From Nonomuraea roseoviolacea subsp. carminata (GTDB taxonomy: Bacteria; Actinomycetota; Actinomycetes; Streptosporangiales; Streptosporangiaceae): DNA of 64,000 bases. The stretch is from assembly GCF_024172185.1 (NCBI RefSeq), contig NZ_JAMZEC010000001.1, positions 1,860,001 to 1,924,000 on the forward strand. Reading direction: 5' to 3'. The translations under genes and the position numbers were made by a program. A model generated the notes under the pieces. That model was not told where the DNA came from. It worked only from the letters and a program-made list of their open reading frames with translations, and did not search any database. This document shows, in pieces, positions 32,547-40,936 of this stretch. The first letter of the stretch is position 1; every line of letters begins with the position of its first letter.

Positions 32547-33206
32547 ATGGACAACCCCACCGGCCCCACCGGCCACCCGACCGGCCCGCACGGCGACCCC
32601 CACGGCCACCACACCACGCACGCCGACGGCCACACCGATCACCACGCCGGTCATGACGGTCACCACGCCGGTCACGCTGGTCACGCTGGTCATGCCGGTC
32701 ACGCTGGTCATGCCGGTCACGGCAGTCACGGCGGCCACCACGCGGGCGCGCCCGCGGCGACGTGGCAGGCCGCCGCCCAGGCGACCCTGCACTGCCTGAC
32801 CGGCTGCGCCATCGGCGAGGTGCTCGGCATGGTCATCGGCACCGCGGCCGGGCTGCACAACGCCGGCACCGTCGTGCTGTCCGTGGCGCTGGCGTTCGTC
32901 TTCGGGTACGCGCTCACCATGCGCGGCGTGATGCGCGCGGGCGTCGACTTCCGCTCGGCGCTCAAGGTGGCGCTGGCGGCCGACACGGTGTCCATCATCG
33001 TCATGGAGCTGCTGGACAACGCGGTGATGGTGCTCGTGCCCGGCGCCATGGACGCGGGCCTGACGAGCGGGCTGTTCTGGGCCTCGCTGGCCGGGTCGCT
33101 GGTGGTGGCGTTCCTGCTGACCACGCCTGTCAACCGGTGGCTCATCAGCCGGGGCAAGGGGCACGCCGTGGTCCACCAGTACCACCAGTCAGCCTCTCAA
33201 CCGTGA
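32547..33206 (+). CDS. His-rich DUF4396 membrane protein
   Basis: A 219-residue protein. The first 68 residues are His/Gly-rich with runs of AGH from a 9-base DNA repeat. The rest is the DUF4396 core, starting LHCLTGCAIGEVLGMVIGTA, with four membrane segments. The conserved Cys pair and Glu in the first segment and the His-rich head suggest metal binding or transport (inference; the family has no proven function). The stop lies close to the 3' structures of the neighbouring tnpB, which is on the opposite strand. Confidence 0.8.
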   Translation: MDNPTGPTGHPTGPHGDPHGHHTTHADGHTDHHAGHDGHHAGHAGHAGHAGHAGHAGHGSHGGHHAGAPAATWQAAAQATLHCLTGCAIGEVLGMVIGTAAGLHNAGTVVLSVALAFVFGYALTMRGVMRAGVDFRSALKVALAADTVSIIVMELLDNAVMVLVPGAMDAGLTSGLFWASLAGSLVVAFLLTTPVNRWLISRGKGHAVVHQYHQSASQP

Positions 33207-33228
33207 ACGATCGAGCTCGCAGCTCCTC

Positions 33229-33249
33229 GCCGTCGATGGCGTCGACGGC
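33229..33249 (-). other. Hairpin at the 3' end of tnpB, possible omega-RNA part
   Basis: Perfect 8-bp arms GCCGTCGA and TCGACGGC flank a 5-base loop, starting 12 bases beyond the tnpB stop. A smaller hairpin, GAGCT-CGC-AGCTC, lies next to it at 33212-33224. In IS605-type elements the guide (omega) RNA overlaps the end of tnpB and the right end of the element, so these structures mark the likely RNA scaffold. The boundary to the guide is not resolved. Confidence 0.4.
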
Positions 33250-33260
33250 CGGGGTCCGCG

Positions 33261-34403
33261 TCAGGCAGCGTGACTCACTGCCCAGCCCGCCGCACCGCGT
33301 GAGGCGATGTTGCGGGCTGCGTTGACGTCGGCGTGCTCAGCGAAGCCGCACGACGTGCAGGTGAAGGTTTTCTGGTCGGGCCGGTTGTTCCGGTCCACAC
33401 GTCCGCAGCGTGAGCATTGCTGGGAGGTGTAGGCCGCATCCACGTGGATGACGGCGACCCCGGCCCGGGCCGCCTTGTAGGCGATGAAGGCTCCCAGCTG
33501 GTGGAAGCTCCACGCGTGCAGCGTGACCCGCTGGGGCTTGCGAAGCCGTACCCGATCGCGGATGCCCTGGAGGTCTTCCAGAGCGATGCCGCGCCCGGTG
33601 CGTTCTGCCTCGGTCACGATCTGCTTGGCGATGCTGTGATTGATGTTCGCGGCGAAGCGGGCCTCCTTACGGCGGCGCCGTTTCAGCAGCCGCTTGGCCG
33701 ACTTGGTGGCCTTGGCCTGCAGGCGGCGGCGCAGCTCACGATTGTGGCGCCGGATCGCGTTCACGTGCTTGCCGCTGTGCCGGACGCCCTCACTGGTGGT
33801 GGCGATGTTGGCGATACCGAGATCCACCCCGACAAACCCGCCCGGCGCGGTGACCGGCACGTCCGGTACCTCGACGGTGGCGTGCAGGAACCACATGCCG
33901 TCCCGCCACACGAGGTCGGACTCGCCCTTGCGGTGTTCGGCCAGCAGCGCGAGCTGTTGGGCTGAGCCGGTGAAGGCGATGCCGCGCAGCCGTCCGGCGG
34001 TCGTCCAGATCGACACTGTCCGGTCGGCGTGCTGCCAGGACAGGCATCGGTCGTCGTACGGCTGGGCGGCCTGGGGGCGGAAGGAGATCGGTTTGCTTTC
34101 GGCCTTGATGCGCCGCACGGATCCTGGCTTGCCGAGGTTCCCGGCGGCCAGGTTGGCGTGCAGGGTGCGGTAGGCGTCGCAGACCTTCTTAATCACGTGC
34201 TGTGCGGCCTGCGCGCCCAGCCCAAAGGCAGCCTTGACCTGCTCGTAGGTGTGCTTACGCAGGTCGAAGTTACGAAAACACCGCTGCTGGAAGGCGATGG
34301 CCGAGACGAAATCGGCGGCTCTGTTGACCGTGCGCAGCGTGGCCTCCAACGCCGCCGCCTGCTCCGGCGTCGGCAGAAGCCTCACCTGCGCCACCAGTCT
34401 CAC
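33261..34403 (-). CDS. tnpB: Stand-alone TnpB (IS200/IS605 OrfB family), RNA-guided nuclease type
   Basis: A 380-residue protein. GTG 34403 fits the family start (LVAQVRLLPTPEQAAALE). RuvC residues are intact: Asp in GVDLGIANIATTS (about 192), Glu in GIALEDLQG (about 276) and Asp in HADVNAARN (about 357). A zinc finger CSRC...CTSC lies at about 328-351. An arginine-rich RRLQAKATKSAKRLLKRRRRK segment precedes the Glu. No tnpA is nearby, so it cannot transpose on its own. Family members use an RNA from the element end to cut DNA at the donor site. The full set of residues suggests it is still active. Confidence 0.93.
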   Translation of the reverse strand: MRLVAQVRLLPTPEQAAALEATLRTVNRAADFVSAIAFQQRCFRNFDLRKHTYEQVKAAFGLGAQAAQHVIKKVCDAYRTLHANLAAGNLGKPGSVRRIKAESKPISFRPQAAQPYDDRCLSWQHADRTVSIWTTAGRLRGIAFTGSAQQLALLAEHRKGESDLVWRDGMWFLHATVEVPDVPVTAPGGFVGVDLGIANIATTSEGVRHSGKHVNAIRRHNRELRRRLQAKATKSAKRLLKRRRRKEARFAANINHSIAKQIVTEAERTGRGIALEDLQGIRDRVRLRKPQRVTLHAWSFHQLGAFIAYKAARAGVAVIHVDAAYTSQQCSRCGRVDRNNRPDQKTFTCTSCGFAEHADVNAARNIASRGAAGWAVSHAA

Positions 34404-34643
34404 AGCCGAACACACTATCGGCCGGCAAGATCGCCGGCGTCGGAATTGAGCCTTGATATGCGGCCACACCGCGGCCCCCTTGCGGGCGGCGGAGCCCACG
34501 CGTTGCGGGCCGGCGCCCATGGCGTCAGCCTTCCGACCAGGACCCTGCTCCTGCCGGCGGACTCCGCGTACGGCGGAAGTCGCAGGCGGGACCGGCCGTT
34601 CGACCGAAGCCCGCCCGCCCGCCGGATCGGGAGCATGGGCGCC

Positions 34644-35873
34644 ATGAGAAGCACGATCACGCGCGCCGCCGGTCTGGCCGGCGGCGTCACCGCGAGCCTG
34701 CTCGCCCTCCTCACGACCGTGCCGGCCCGGGCCGAGACCACGAACGCGGCACGCACCAGTGCCACGGCGGCCTCGGCGGCCACGAGCACGGTGGCCACGA
34801 GCACGGCAGCCGCCAGCACGGTCGCCGCGAGCACGGTGCGGGCGGAGGCCGGGAGCATGGCGCTGCCCGCGCCGACCGGCCCTCGGCCGGTGGGGACCGT
34901 CAGCCTCCACCTCGTCGACCGCGGCCGCCCCGACCCCTGGGTGCCCACCGAGAAGGCCAGGGAGCTGATGGTCTCGCTGTGGTACCCCGCCGCGAAGGGC
35001 GGCGGCGCGACCGCCGCGTACATGACCGTCGAGGAGGCCAAGGCCCTGCTGGAGGGCCAGAAGGTCACCGGGACCCCGGCCGAGGCGGTCAGCGGCATCA
35101 GGACGCACGCCGTCACCGGGGCCCGGCCGGCCGGGCGCAGGGGGACGCTGCCTCTGGTGGTGCTCTCGCCCGGGTTCACGATGCCGCGCTCGTCGCTGAC
35201 CGCGCTCGCGGAGGAGCTGGCCAGCCGGGGTTACGTGGTGGCCGGCATCGACCACGTCCACGAGTCGTTCGGCACGAGCCTGCCCGGCGGACGCTTCGCC
35301 GACTGCGCCGCCTGCGAGGAGCAGGAGAGCGACGGCTGGAAGTTCGGCGACAAGGCGATCAGGAGCCGGCAGGCGGACGTGTCGTTCGTGCTCGACCACC
35401 TGCTCGGGCGGCACCCGGCCTGGAAGGGCGCCCGGCTCGTCGACCGCTCGCGCGTCGGCATGGCCGGGCACTCGCTGGGCGGCGCGAGCGCGCCGTGGAC
35501 GATGCTGAAGGACCCCCGGGTGCGGGCCGGGGTCAACATGGACGGCACCTTCTTCGTGCCCCTCCCCGAGCAGGGTCTGAAGCGGCCGTTCATGCTGATG
35601 GGCGCGGGCGAGGTGCACGAACCGGGCGGCGAGGACTTCACGTGGGACCGCGACTGGGCCCGCACGACGGGCTGGAAGCGCTGGATCACGCTGGAGGGCG
35701 GCGACCACGGCTCCTTCACCGACTACCCGCTGATGACCAAGCAGTCGGGCAGGGAGCCGGAGATCACCCGGGCCTACGTGGCCGCCTTCATGGACCGGAA
35801 CCTGCGCGGGGAGGACGAGCCACTGCTGGACGGCCCTTCCGGAACCTTTCCCGAGATCAGGTTCTGGCACTGA
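34644..35873 (+). CDS. Secreted alpha/beta hydrolase, platelet-activating factor acetylhydrolase-like
   Basis: A 409-residue exported esterase/lipase-like enzyme. The signal peptide ends near residue 31 (VPARAE). A low-complexity Ser/Thr/Ala stretch (TVATSTAAASTVAASTV) follows and is made of short DNA repeats. The nucleophile elbow is GHSLGG with Ser near residue 277; the acid lies in the NMDGTFF region and the catalytic His in EGGDHGSF. LMVSLWYPA near residue 110 is typical of PAF-acetylhydrolase-type proteins. ATG 34644 is preferred to ATG 34635 because GGAG lies 10 bases before it. Confidence 0.82.
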   Translation: MRSTITRAAGLAGGVTASLLALLTTVPARAETTNAARTSATAASAATSTVATSTAAASTVAASTVRAEAGSMALPAPTGPRPVGTVSLHLVDRGRPDPWVPTEKARELMVSLWYPAAKGGGATAAYMTVEEAKALLEGQKVTGTPAEAVSGIRTHAVTGARPAGRRGTLPLVVLSPGFTMPRSSLTALAEELASRGYVVAGIDHVHESFGTSLPGGRFADCAACEEQESDGWKFGDKAIRSRQADVSFVLDHLLGRHPAWKGARLVDRSRVGMAGHSLGGASAPWTMLKDPRVRAGVNMDGTFFVPLPEQGLKRPFMLMGAGEVHEPGGEDFTWDRDWARTTGWKRWITLEGGDHGSFTDYPLMTKQSGREPEITRAYVAAFMDRNLRGEDEPLLDGPSGTFPEIRFWH

Positions 35874-35887
35874 CGCCGCGTGACCAG

Positions 35888-35933
35888 GGCGACGCCGCCG
35901 ACCTCGTACGGGCCGGTCGAGGGCGGCGTCGCC
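35888..35933. terminator. Terminator after the secreted hydrolase
   Basis: Twelve-bp perfect arms GGCGACGCCGCC and GGCGGCGTCGCC, with an inner GACC/GGTC pairing, lie 15 bases after the hydrolase stop. The rest of 35934-36071 shows nothing else I can identify. Confidence 0.65.
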
Positions 35934-36071
35934 GAGACCAGGGCCGTCACCCGTCCGGTGCCGGCCCTGAAGCGGCTCAGGAGACGTGGGGCACGCGATG
36001 CGCGTAGTCTGGAACGGAAGCGGTGACTTGCTCGTGCTCGGCTGGAGCGCATAGGCGATTTCTTTCGCACC

Positions 36072-36458
36072 GTGGATCGGATTTCGATCGTGACAGCCCT
36101 GATCGTTCAGTCAGCGCACGACCAAGACCACACCGTCATCGCCCTGATCGGCGACCTCGACGCCCTGTCCGCCGCGCGCCTGGACGGCGCCGTCGAGGCG
36201 GCCCTGTACGACGGCCGCCGCCACCTCACCGTGGACGCCGCCGACCTGGTCTTCTGCGACTGCTCCGGCGTGGGGGCGCTGCTGCGGGCCCGGCGGGCCG
36301 TGACGGCTGTCCAGGGCACCATGACGCTCGCCAACGTGCACGGCGTCCTGCGGCGGATCCTCGACGTCACCCGCCTCGACGCCGCCTTCTCCGAGAAACA
36401 CGACCTCGGCCTGCCGTCCTCCGTGCCGCCGGGAGCCGCCGTGGCGCAGGCGCTCTGA
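36072..36458 (+). CDS. STAS-domain anti-sigma factor antagonist
   Basis: A 128-residue SpoIIAA-like protein. The core TVIALIGDLDALSAARLDGAVEAAL and the phosphorylation segment FCDCSGVGALLRARR are present, with Ser as the site normally phosphorylated by an anti-sigma kinase. The GTG 36072 start lacks a clear ribosome-binding site; GTG 36090 is a possible alternative giving a more usual N-terminus. No partner kinase or sigma factor is next to it, so it probably works in a partner-switch pathway encoded elsewhere. Confidence 0.85.
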   Translation: MDRISIVTALIVQSAHDQDHTVIALIGDLDALSAARLDGAVEAALYDGRRHLTVDAADLVFCDCSGVGALLRARRAVTAVQGTMTLANVHGVLRRILDVTRLDAAFSEKHDLGLPSSVPPGAAVAQAL

Positions 36459-36509
36459 GGCGGGAGAGGGCGCTCGACGCCTGACATCCGCCCAGCTAGG
36501 CTCGGTCAT

Positions 36510-36920
36510 ATGAACAGTTCTTCACAGGAACAGGTGACCGCCCTGGAGGGCTGCGCCACCCGCGTGGTCGACGCCGACCGGGTGGCCGCCGTCAGCTCCC
36601 GCATGCCCGCCGAGACCGACCTCGTCGACACGGCCGACATCTTCGGCCTGCTCTCCGACCCCGGGCGGCTGCGGCTCCTGCTGGCGCTCCTCGACGGAGA
36701 GCTGTGCGTGTGCGACCTCTCGGTGGTGACCGGTCTGAGCGAGTCGGCCACCTCCCACGCGCTGCGCCTGCTGCGCGCGCACCGCGTCGTCGCCGTACGG
36801 CGGGCCGGCCGCATGGCCTACTACCGGCTGGACGACGCCCACGTCCGCATGCTGCTCGACCTCGCCCTGGCGCACACCGAGCACACCCAGGCCATCCACC
36901 CCGAACGCAGGGACTCCTGA
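36510..36920 (+). CDS. ArsR/SmtB-family metal-sensing repressor
   Basis: A 136-residue winged-helix repressor. The DNA-binding helix is LSESATSHALRLLRAHRVV. ELCVCDL gives a CxC near residue 70 in the position of the CadC/ArsR alpha-3 site. DDAHVRMLLDLALAHTEH gives the alpha-5 Asp/His ligands of SmtB/CzrA zinc sensors. It precedes a CDF zinc exporter, with an operator dyad between them. The start codon itself lies in a partial copy of the same motif (TGAACAGTTCTTCA), suggesting autoregulation. Zinc or cobalt is the likely signal. Confidence 0.9.
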   Translation: MNSSSQEQVTALEGCATRVVDADRVAAVSSRMPAETDLVDTADIFGLLSDPGRLRLLLALLDGELCVCDLSVVTGLSESATSHALRLLRAHRVVAVRRAGRMAYYRLDDAHVRMLLDLALAHTEHTQAIHPERRDS

Positions 36921-36961
36921 ACGCCCGTATTGACAGGCGAGCGGAGCGCGCCCATAAACTC

Positions 36962-36987
36962 AACATGTGAACAGTCATTCAGATGTT
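36962..36987 (+). promoter_or_regulatory. SmtB/CzrA-type operator before the CDF exporter
   Basis: Arms AACATGTGAA and TTCAGATGTT match at 9 of 10 positions around a 6-base centre. The TGAA-N6-TTCA core is the known form for ArsR/SmtB zinc sensors. It lies 26 bases before the exporter start and 42 bases after the repressor gene. Confidence 0.8.
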
Positions 36988-37013
36988 GCAGGTGGCGAGG
37001 AGGAGGCGAACCC

Positions 37014-38042
37014 ATGACCGACCGCGAGCGGGGGCACGGACAGGGTCACGGACACGGGCAGGGTCACGGACACGGGCACGGGCATGCCGTCAGCGTGGCG
37101 AGCGACCGCCGCTACCTGACCGCCGCCCTGGCGCTGATCGTCGGGTTCATGGCGATCGAGGTGGTCATCGGCTTCGTCGCCGGTTCGCTGGCGCTGATCT
37201 CCGACGCCGGGCACATGCTCACCGACGCCATCGCCATCGTCTTCGCCCTCGTCGCGATGCGGATCGCGGCCCGGCCGCCGCAGGGCGGGTTCACGTACGG
37301 GCTGAAGCGCGCCGAGATCGTCTCGGCGCAGATCAACGGCGTGACGCTGCTGCTGCTGAGCGCCTACTTCATCGTCGAGAGCGTGCGCCGCTTCGCGAAC
37401 CCGCCCGAGGTCGAGGGCCTGTACGTGGTGCTGACCGGCCTGGCCGGCATCGCGGTCAACCTGGCGGCCACCTGGCTGCTGGCCCGGGCCAACCGCAGCA
37501 GCCTCAACGTCGAGGGCGCCTACCAGCACATCCTGAACGACCTGTTCGCGTTCGTCGCCACGACCGTCGCCGGCGCCGTGGTGCTGTTCACCGGCTGGAC
37601 CAGGGCCGACGCGGTGGCCGCCCTGGTCGTCGCCGCGCTCATGCTCAAGGCCGGGTGGGGGCTGGTGCGCGACTCGGCGCGGGTGTTCATGGAGGCGGCG
37701 CCCGTCGGCATGAACCCCGCCGAGATCGGCCGCGAGCTGGCCGCCCTGGACCACGTCGTCGAGGTGCACGACCTGCACATCTGGGAGGTGACCTCCAACT
37801 ACCCGGCGATGTCGGCCCACGTGCTGGTCACGCCGGGCGACGACTGCCACGCCGTACGGCTGGCGGCCGAGCGGCTGGTCCACGACCGGTACGGGATCGA
37901 GCACACGACGCTGCAGGTGGACCACGCCCCGGCCGACGTGCTGACCATCGGCGAGCCGGACCGCCACTGCGCCGACTCCCACGGCCCGGCCCACCGCCCC
38001 GGCCCGCGCACCAGTCCGCGCCCCGGCGGCGTGCAGCGGTGA
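37014..38042 (+). CDS. Cation diffusion facilitator, CzcD-like zinc exporter
   Basis: A 342-residue proton-driven metal exporter with six membrane segments. The His-rich head is HGQGHGHGQGHGHGHGH. Metal-site motifs are SDAGHMLTDA in segment 2 and HILND in segment 5 (the HxxxD pairs of zinc CDFs). The C-terminal cytoplasmic domain (about 215-310) includes VHDLHIWEVTSNYPAMSAHV. ATG 37014 follows GAGGAGG and is preferred to the longer frame from 36930, which would run through the operator. Expression is expected to rise when the upstream repressor binds zinc. Confidence 0.93.
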   Translation: MTDRERGHGQGHGHGQGHGHGHGHAVSVASDRRYLTAALALIVGFMAIEVVIGFVAGSLALISDAGHMLTDAIAIVFALVAMRIAARPPQGGFTYGLKRAEIVSAQINGVTLLLLSAYFIVESVRRFANPPEVEGLYVVLTGLAGIAVNLAATWLLARANRSSLNVEGAYQHILNDLFAFVATTVAGAVVLFTGWTRADAVAALVVAALMLKAGWGLVRDSARVFMEAAPVGMNPAEIGRELAALDHVVEVHDLHIWEVTSNYPAMSAHVLVTPGDDCHAVRLAAERLVHDRYGIEHTTLQVDHAPADVLTIGEPDRHCADSHGPAHRPGPRTSPRPGGVQR

Positions 38043-38052
38043 CCGGCGGCGT

Positions 38053-38967
38053 TCAGCGGTAGCCGGTGGTGTCGGCGGGGCGGCCGGCGTCCATCACCTC
38101 CACCAGGTACCGCCAGCAGTCGGGCCGCGACCCGTCCACGTCCGTGAACCCGTACTCCCGGGCCAGCTCCCCGCTCGACACCGACCGCCCGCTCCACCGG
38201 GCGACCTCCGGGTCGGCGGCCAGCGCCGCCACCGCCCGCCCGGTGAAGCGCGGCGACTCGGAGATGGCGAAGTGCGGCTGCGCGGCGGTCGCGTCCCGCC
38301 AGTTCTCCTCGGTGACGCCGAAGTTGTCCAGCATCATCTCCGAGCGCAGCCACCCAGGCGTCAGCGCCACGGCCGCGCAGCCGTGCGGCTTGAGCTCGTG
38401 CGCCTGGGAGTACGCGAGCCGGATGACGGCGGTCTTGGCGAGGTCGTAGAAGAACGAGACGCGGTAGTTGCGGTCGTTGTAGTCCTTGGTGCCGTCGGTC
38501 ATCTCGACGACCAGCCCGCCCGGGTTCCTGGTGAGCAGCGGGAGCGCGTGGTGGCTGGTGACGATGTGCGTCTCGACGGCCAGGCGCAGCAGCCGCAGCC
38601 CGCCGTCGAGGTCGTGCTTCCAGAGCGGCGTCTCCCACTGGGCCAGCTTCTCGCCGCCCCACACGTCGTTCACCAGCACGTCGAGCCGGCCCTGCTCGCG
38701 GTCGATCCGTTCGACGAGCGCGCGGACCGCGTCGTGGTCGAGGTGGTCCACCCGGACGGCGACGCCCTGGCCGCCGGCCCGGTCCACCAGCTCGGCCGTC
38801 TCCTCGATGGTCTCCGGCCGGTCGTACTCGGAGCGCCGGTCCCGCGTCGTGCGGCCGGTCACGTACACGGTCGCCCCAGCGGCGCCCAGTTCCATCGCGA
38901 TGCCCCGCCCGGCGCCCCGCGTCCCTCCGGCGACCAGCGCGACCTTGCCCTTCAACATCTGTGTCAT
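38053..38967 (-). CDS. SDR family oxidoreductase
   Basis: A 304-residue classical short-chain dehydrogenase. The cofactor motif is VALVAGGTRGAGRGIA near residue 8. The usual Asn-Ser-Tyr-Lys tetrad is altered: the region VSFFYDLAKTAVIRLA supplies Tyr and Lys as YxxxK, and VNDVWGG replaces NNAG. ATG 38967 fits the family; the longer frame adds an unlikely tail. Substrate unknown. It is convergent with the zinc exporter, 10 bases apart. Confidence 0.85.
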   Translation of the reverse strand: MTQMLKGKVALVAGGTRGAGRGIAMELGAAGATVYVTGRTTRDRRSEYDRPETIEETAELVDRAGGQGVAVRVDHLDHDAVRALVERIDREQGRLDVLVNDVWGGEKLAQWETPLWKHDLDGGLRLLRLAVETHIVTSHHALPLLTRNPGGLVVEMTDGTKDYNDRNYRVSFFYDLAKTAVIRLAYSQAHELKPHGCAAVALTPGWLRSEMMLDNFGVTEENWRDATAAQPHFAISESPRFTGRAVAALAADPEVARWSGRSVSSGELAREYGFTDVDGSRPDCWRYLVEVMDAGRPADTTGYR

Positions 38968-39083
38968 GGCGCCAGGCTGGCAGCGAAAGCCGACACGGCG
39001 TGTCATGTTTTCCGGCGGGTCGCACCGGCGGGTCGTCCGATTCCGACAAGACCCGGGCCCGCCCTCGCGGGCAGGCTGAGGAC

Positions 39084-39989
39084 ATGAGCATCGACCTTCC
39101 GGCGGCCGCGGCCTTCATGGCGACGCACGCGCGCGTCCTCGACCGCCGCCGCTTCACCCTGTTGACCGGCCTCCTGGAGGGGGCACCCGGCGACCCGGCT
39201 CCCGTGCTGTCGGCCCTCGACGCGTACCGCAACCAGGACGGCGGCTACGGCTGGGGCCTCGAACCCGACCTGCGCTCCCCCGAGAGCCAGCCGGGCGCCG
39301 CCATGCACGCGTTCACGGTGTTCGAGGACGTCGCGCCCGTCACCGACCCGCGGGCGGCCGGGCTGTGCGACTGGCTCGGGTCGGTCTCGTTGCCGGACGG
39401 CGGCCTGCCGATGGCGCTGCCCACGACGATCGCGGCCGGCACCGCACCCTGGTGGGCGGGGGCCGACCCGGCGCTGTCCTCGCTGCAGATCACCGCGGTG
39501 ACCGCCGGCGCGGCGCACCGGGTCGCCGCGCACGACCCGGCCGTCGCCGCCCACCCGTGGCTGGAGCGGGCCACCGCGTACTGCCTGGACGCGATCGCGG
39601 CGATCGAGCGGACGCCGCACGCGTACGAGCTGGCCTTCGCGATGCGCTTCCTCGACGCGGCCCGCACCGCCCATCCGGCGCGCGTGGAGCGGCTCCTCGA
39701 CCATCTGCGCCCGTACGTCCCGGCGGACGGCCTCATGCGGGTCGAGGGCGGCAAGGAGGACGAGCGGCTGCGTCCGCTGGACTTCTCACCGTTCCCTGAC
39801 GGCCCGTCACGGTCGCTGCTCGCCAAGGAGGCGGTCGACGCGGACCTGGAGCGGCTGGCCGCGGGCCAGGCGGAGGACGGCGGCTGGAGCGTCGACTACG
39901 CGCACTTCTCGCCGGCGAGCCCGCTGGAGTGGCGCGGGCACGCCACCGTCCAGGCCCTCGGCGTCCTGCACCGCAACGGCCGCCTCTGA
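39084..39989 (+). CDS. Prenyltransferase/squalene-oxidase-repeat-like protein
   Basis: A 301-residue helical protein with QDGGYGWGLEPDLRSPESQPGA near residue 55 and QAEDGGWSVDYAHFSPASPLEWRGHATVQAL near the end. These QxxDGGW-type repeats are those of alpha/alpha toroid terpene-cyclase-like domains. It lacks the catalytic Asp-rich motif of true cyclases and is probably a soluble protein of unknown role. ATG 39084 follows a GAGGAC sequence. Confidence 0.65.
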   Translation: MSIDLPAAAAFMATHARVLDRRRFTLLTGLLEGAPGDPAPVLSALDAYRNQDGGYGWGLEPDLRSPESQPGAAMHAFTVFEDVAPVTDPRAAGLCDWLGSVSLPDGGLPMALPTTIAAGTAPWWAGADPALSSLQITAVTAGAAHRVAAHDPAVAAHPWLERATAYCLDAIAAIERTPHAYELAFAMRFLDAARTAHPARVERLLDHLRPYVPADGLMRVEGGKEDERLRPLDFSPFPDGPSRSLLAKEAVDADLERLAAGQAEDGGWSVDYAHFSPASPLEWRGHATVQALGVLHRNGRL

Positions 39990-40003
39990 CCTCGGGGCGC
40001 TCC

Positions 40004-40876
40004 TCATCGCCCGCCGCGCTCGTAGCGGGCGCGGCGGGCGATCGGGGTGGAGCCGAGACTCCGGAAGAGGGCGGCGGAGGCGGGGTTGTCGACGTTGACG
40101 TCGAGGAACGCCTCGGTGTCGCCGCGCTCGCGCATCCGCCCGAGCGCCAGGGTGGCGAGCGCCGCCCCGAGCCCGCGCCGCCGCCATCGCGGTACGCACC
40201 CGACCTGGATCAGGAATCCCTCCGCGCAGGCCACGAAGCCCACGGGCGTCCCGTCGCCGGCCCGCGCCACCAGGGAGCACGCGGGCAGGAAGGTGTCGTC
40301 GGTCAGCCAGCCGATCCACTCGTCCCGCGACCAGCCCGGGAAGCCGGGACGATCGGCGAAGGACCCCCGGTAGGCGGCGTAGAAGGCGTCCAGGTCGCCG
40401 GCCGTCCACTCCTCGACCCGCACGCCCGCCGGCAGCGGAGCCCGGGGAAGGGGGCGCGCCAGGTCGAGGCGGTGGACGTCCTCGGCGAACGTCCGCTCGA
40501 AGCCCCTCGACGCGAACAGCTCATGGGCCTCGCGCGTCAGCGACTCGGTCTCCGCGCGGAGGCGCCCCGGCCCGTCCGGCGCCATGCCGAGGAGCCGGTC
40601 GAGGAGCCCGGATCCCAGGCCGAGCCCGCGGTACGCCGGATCGACGAGGCCGGTCATGACCGTCGTCCCCGGCCCCGGGCGGACCGCGCCGCAGGCGAGC
40701 AGCCGGCCGTCGGCGAGGGCTCCGACGGCGCTCACCCCGTCACCGGTGTACCGGCGCTCCAGGAAGGCCGGCGACGCGGTCTCCGGCAGGCCGCCGTCGT
40801 GTTCCAGGCACCTGCCGGCGAGACCGGCGATCCGCGCGGCATCCCCCGCCGACAGCGGGGCCCACTCGACGTCCAT
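40004..40876 (-). CDS. GNAT acetyltransferase with two GNAT domains
   Basis: A 290-residue protein with tandem GNAT folds, as in mycothiol synthase-type enzymes. The first half has VDPAYRGLGLGSGLLDRLL and the second VPRWRRRGLGAALATLALGRM; both carry the acetyl-CoA pyrophosphate loop. The end, EAFLDVNVDNPASAALFRSLG, is typical of the C-terminal domain. Which half binds acetyl-CoA productively is not known, and it need not be mycothiol synthase itself. Confidence 0.85.
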   Translation of the reverse strand: MDVEWAPLSAGDAARIAGLAGRCLEHDGGLPETASPAFLERRYTGDGVSAVGALADGRLLACGAVRPGPGTTVMTGLVDPAYRGLGLGSGLLDRLLGMAPDGPGRLRAETESLTREAHELFASRGFERTFAEDVHRLDLARPLPRAPLPAGVRVEEWTAGDLDAFYAAYRGSFADRPGFPGWSRDEWIGWLTDDTFLPACSLVARAGDGTPVGFVACAEGFLIQVGCVPRWRRRGLGAALATLALGRMRERGDTEAFLDVNVDNPASAALFRSLGSTPIARRARYERGGR

Positions 40877-40936
40877 GGTCAGCCAGGATGCCGCCCCGGT
40901 AGGGGCGGCGGCAATCGGCTTTCCGCCCGGCGGCCG

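Noticed and set aside
33000..34700. A tnpA partner or complete IS200/IS605 element
   Set aside because: No HUH transposase motif or small Tyr transposase frame was seen on either strand around tnpB.
34404..35870. tnpB extended upstream as one frame of 869 codons
   Set aside because: The extra part is antisense to the secreted hydrolase and lacks any family similarity; the TnpB N-terminus fits GTG 34403.
36930..37013. Longer start of the zinc exporter at 36930
   Set aside because: It would place coding sequence over the operator dyad and ribosome-binding site; ATG 37014 has a strong GAGGAGG before it.
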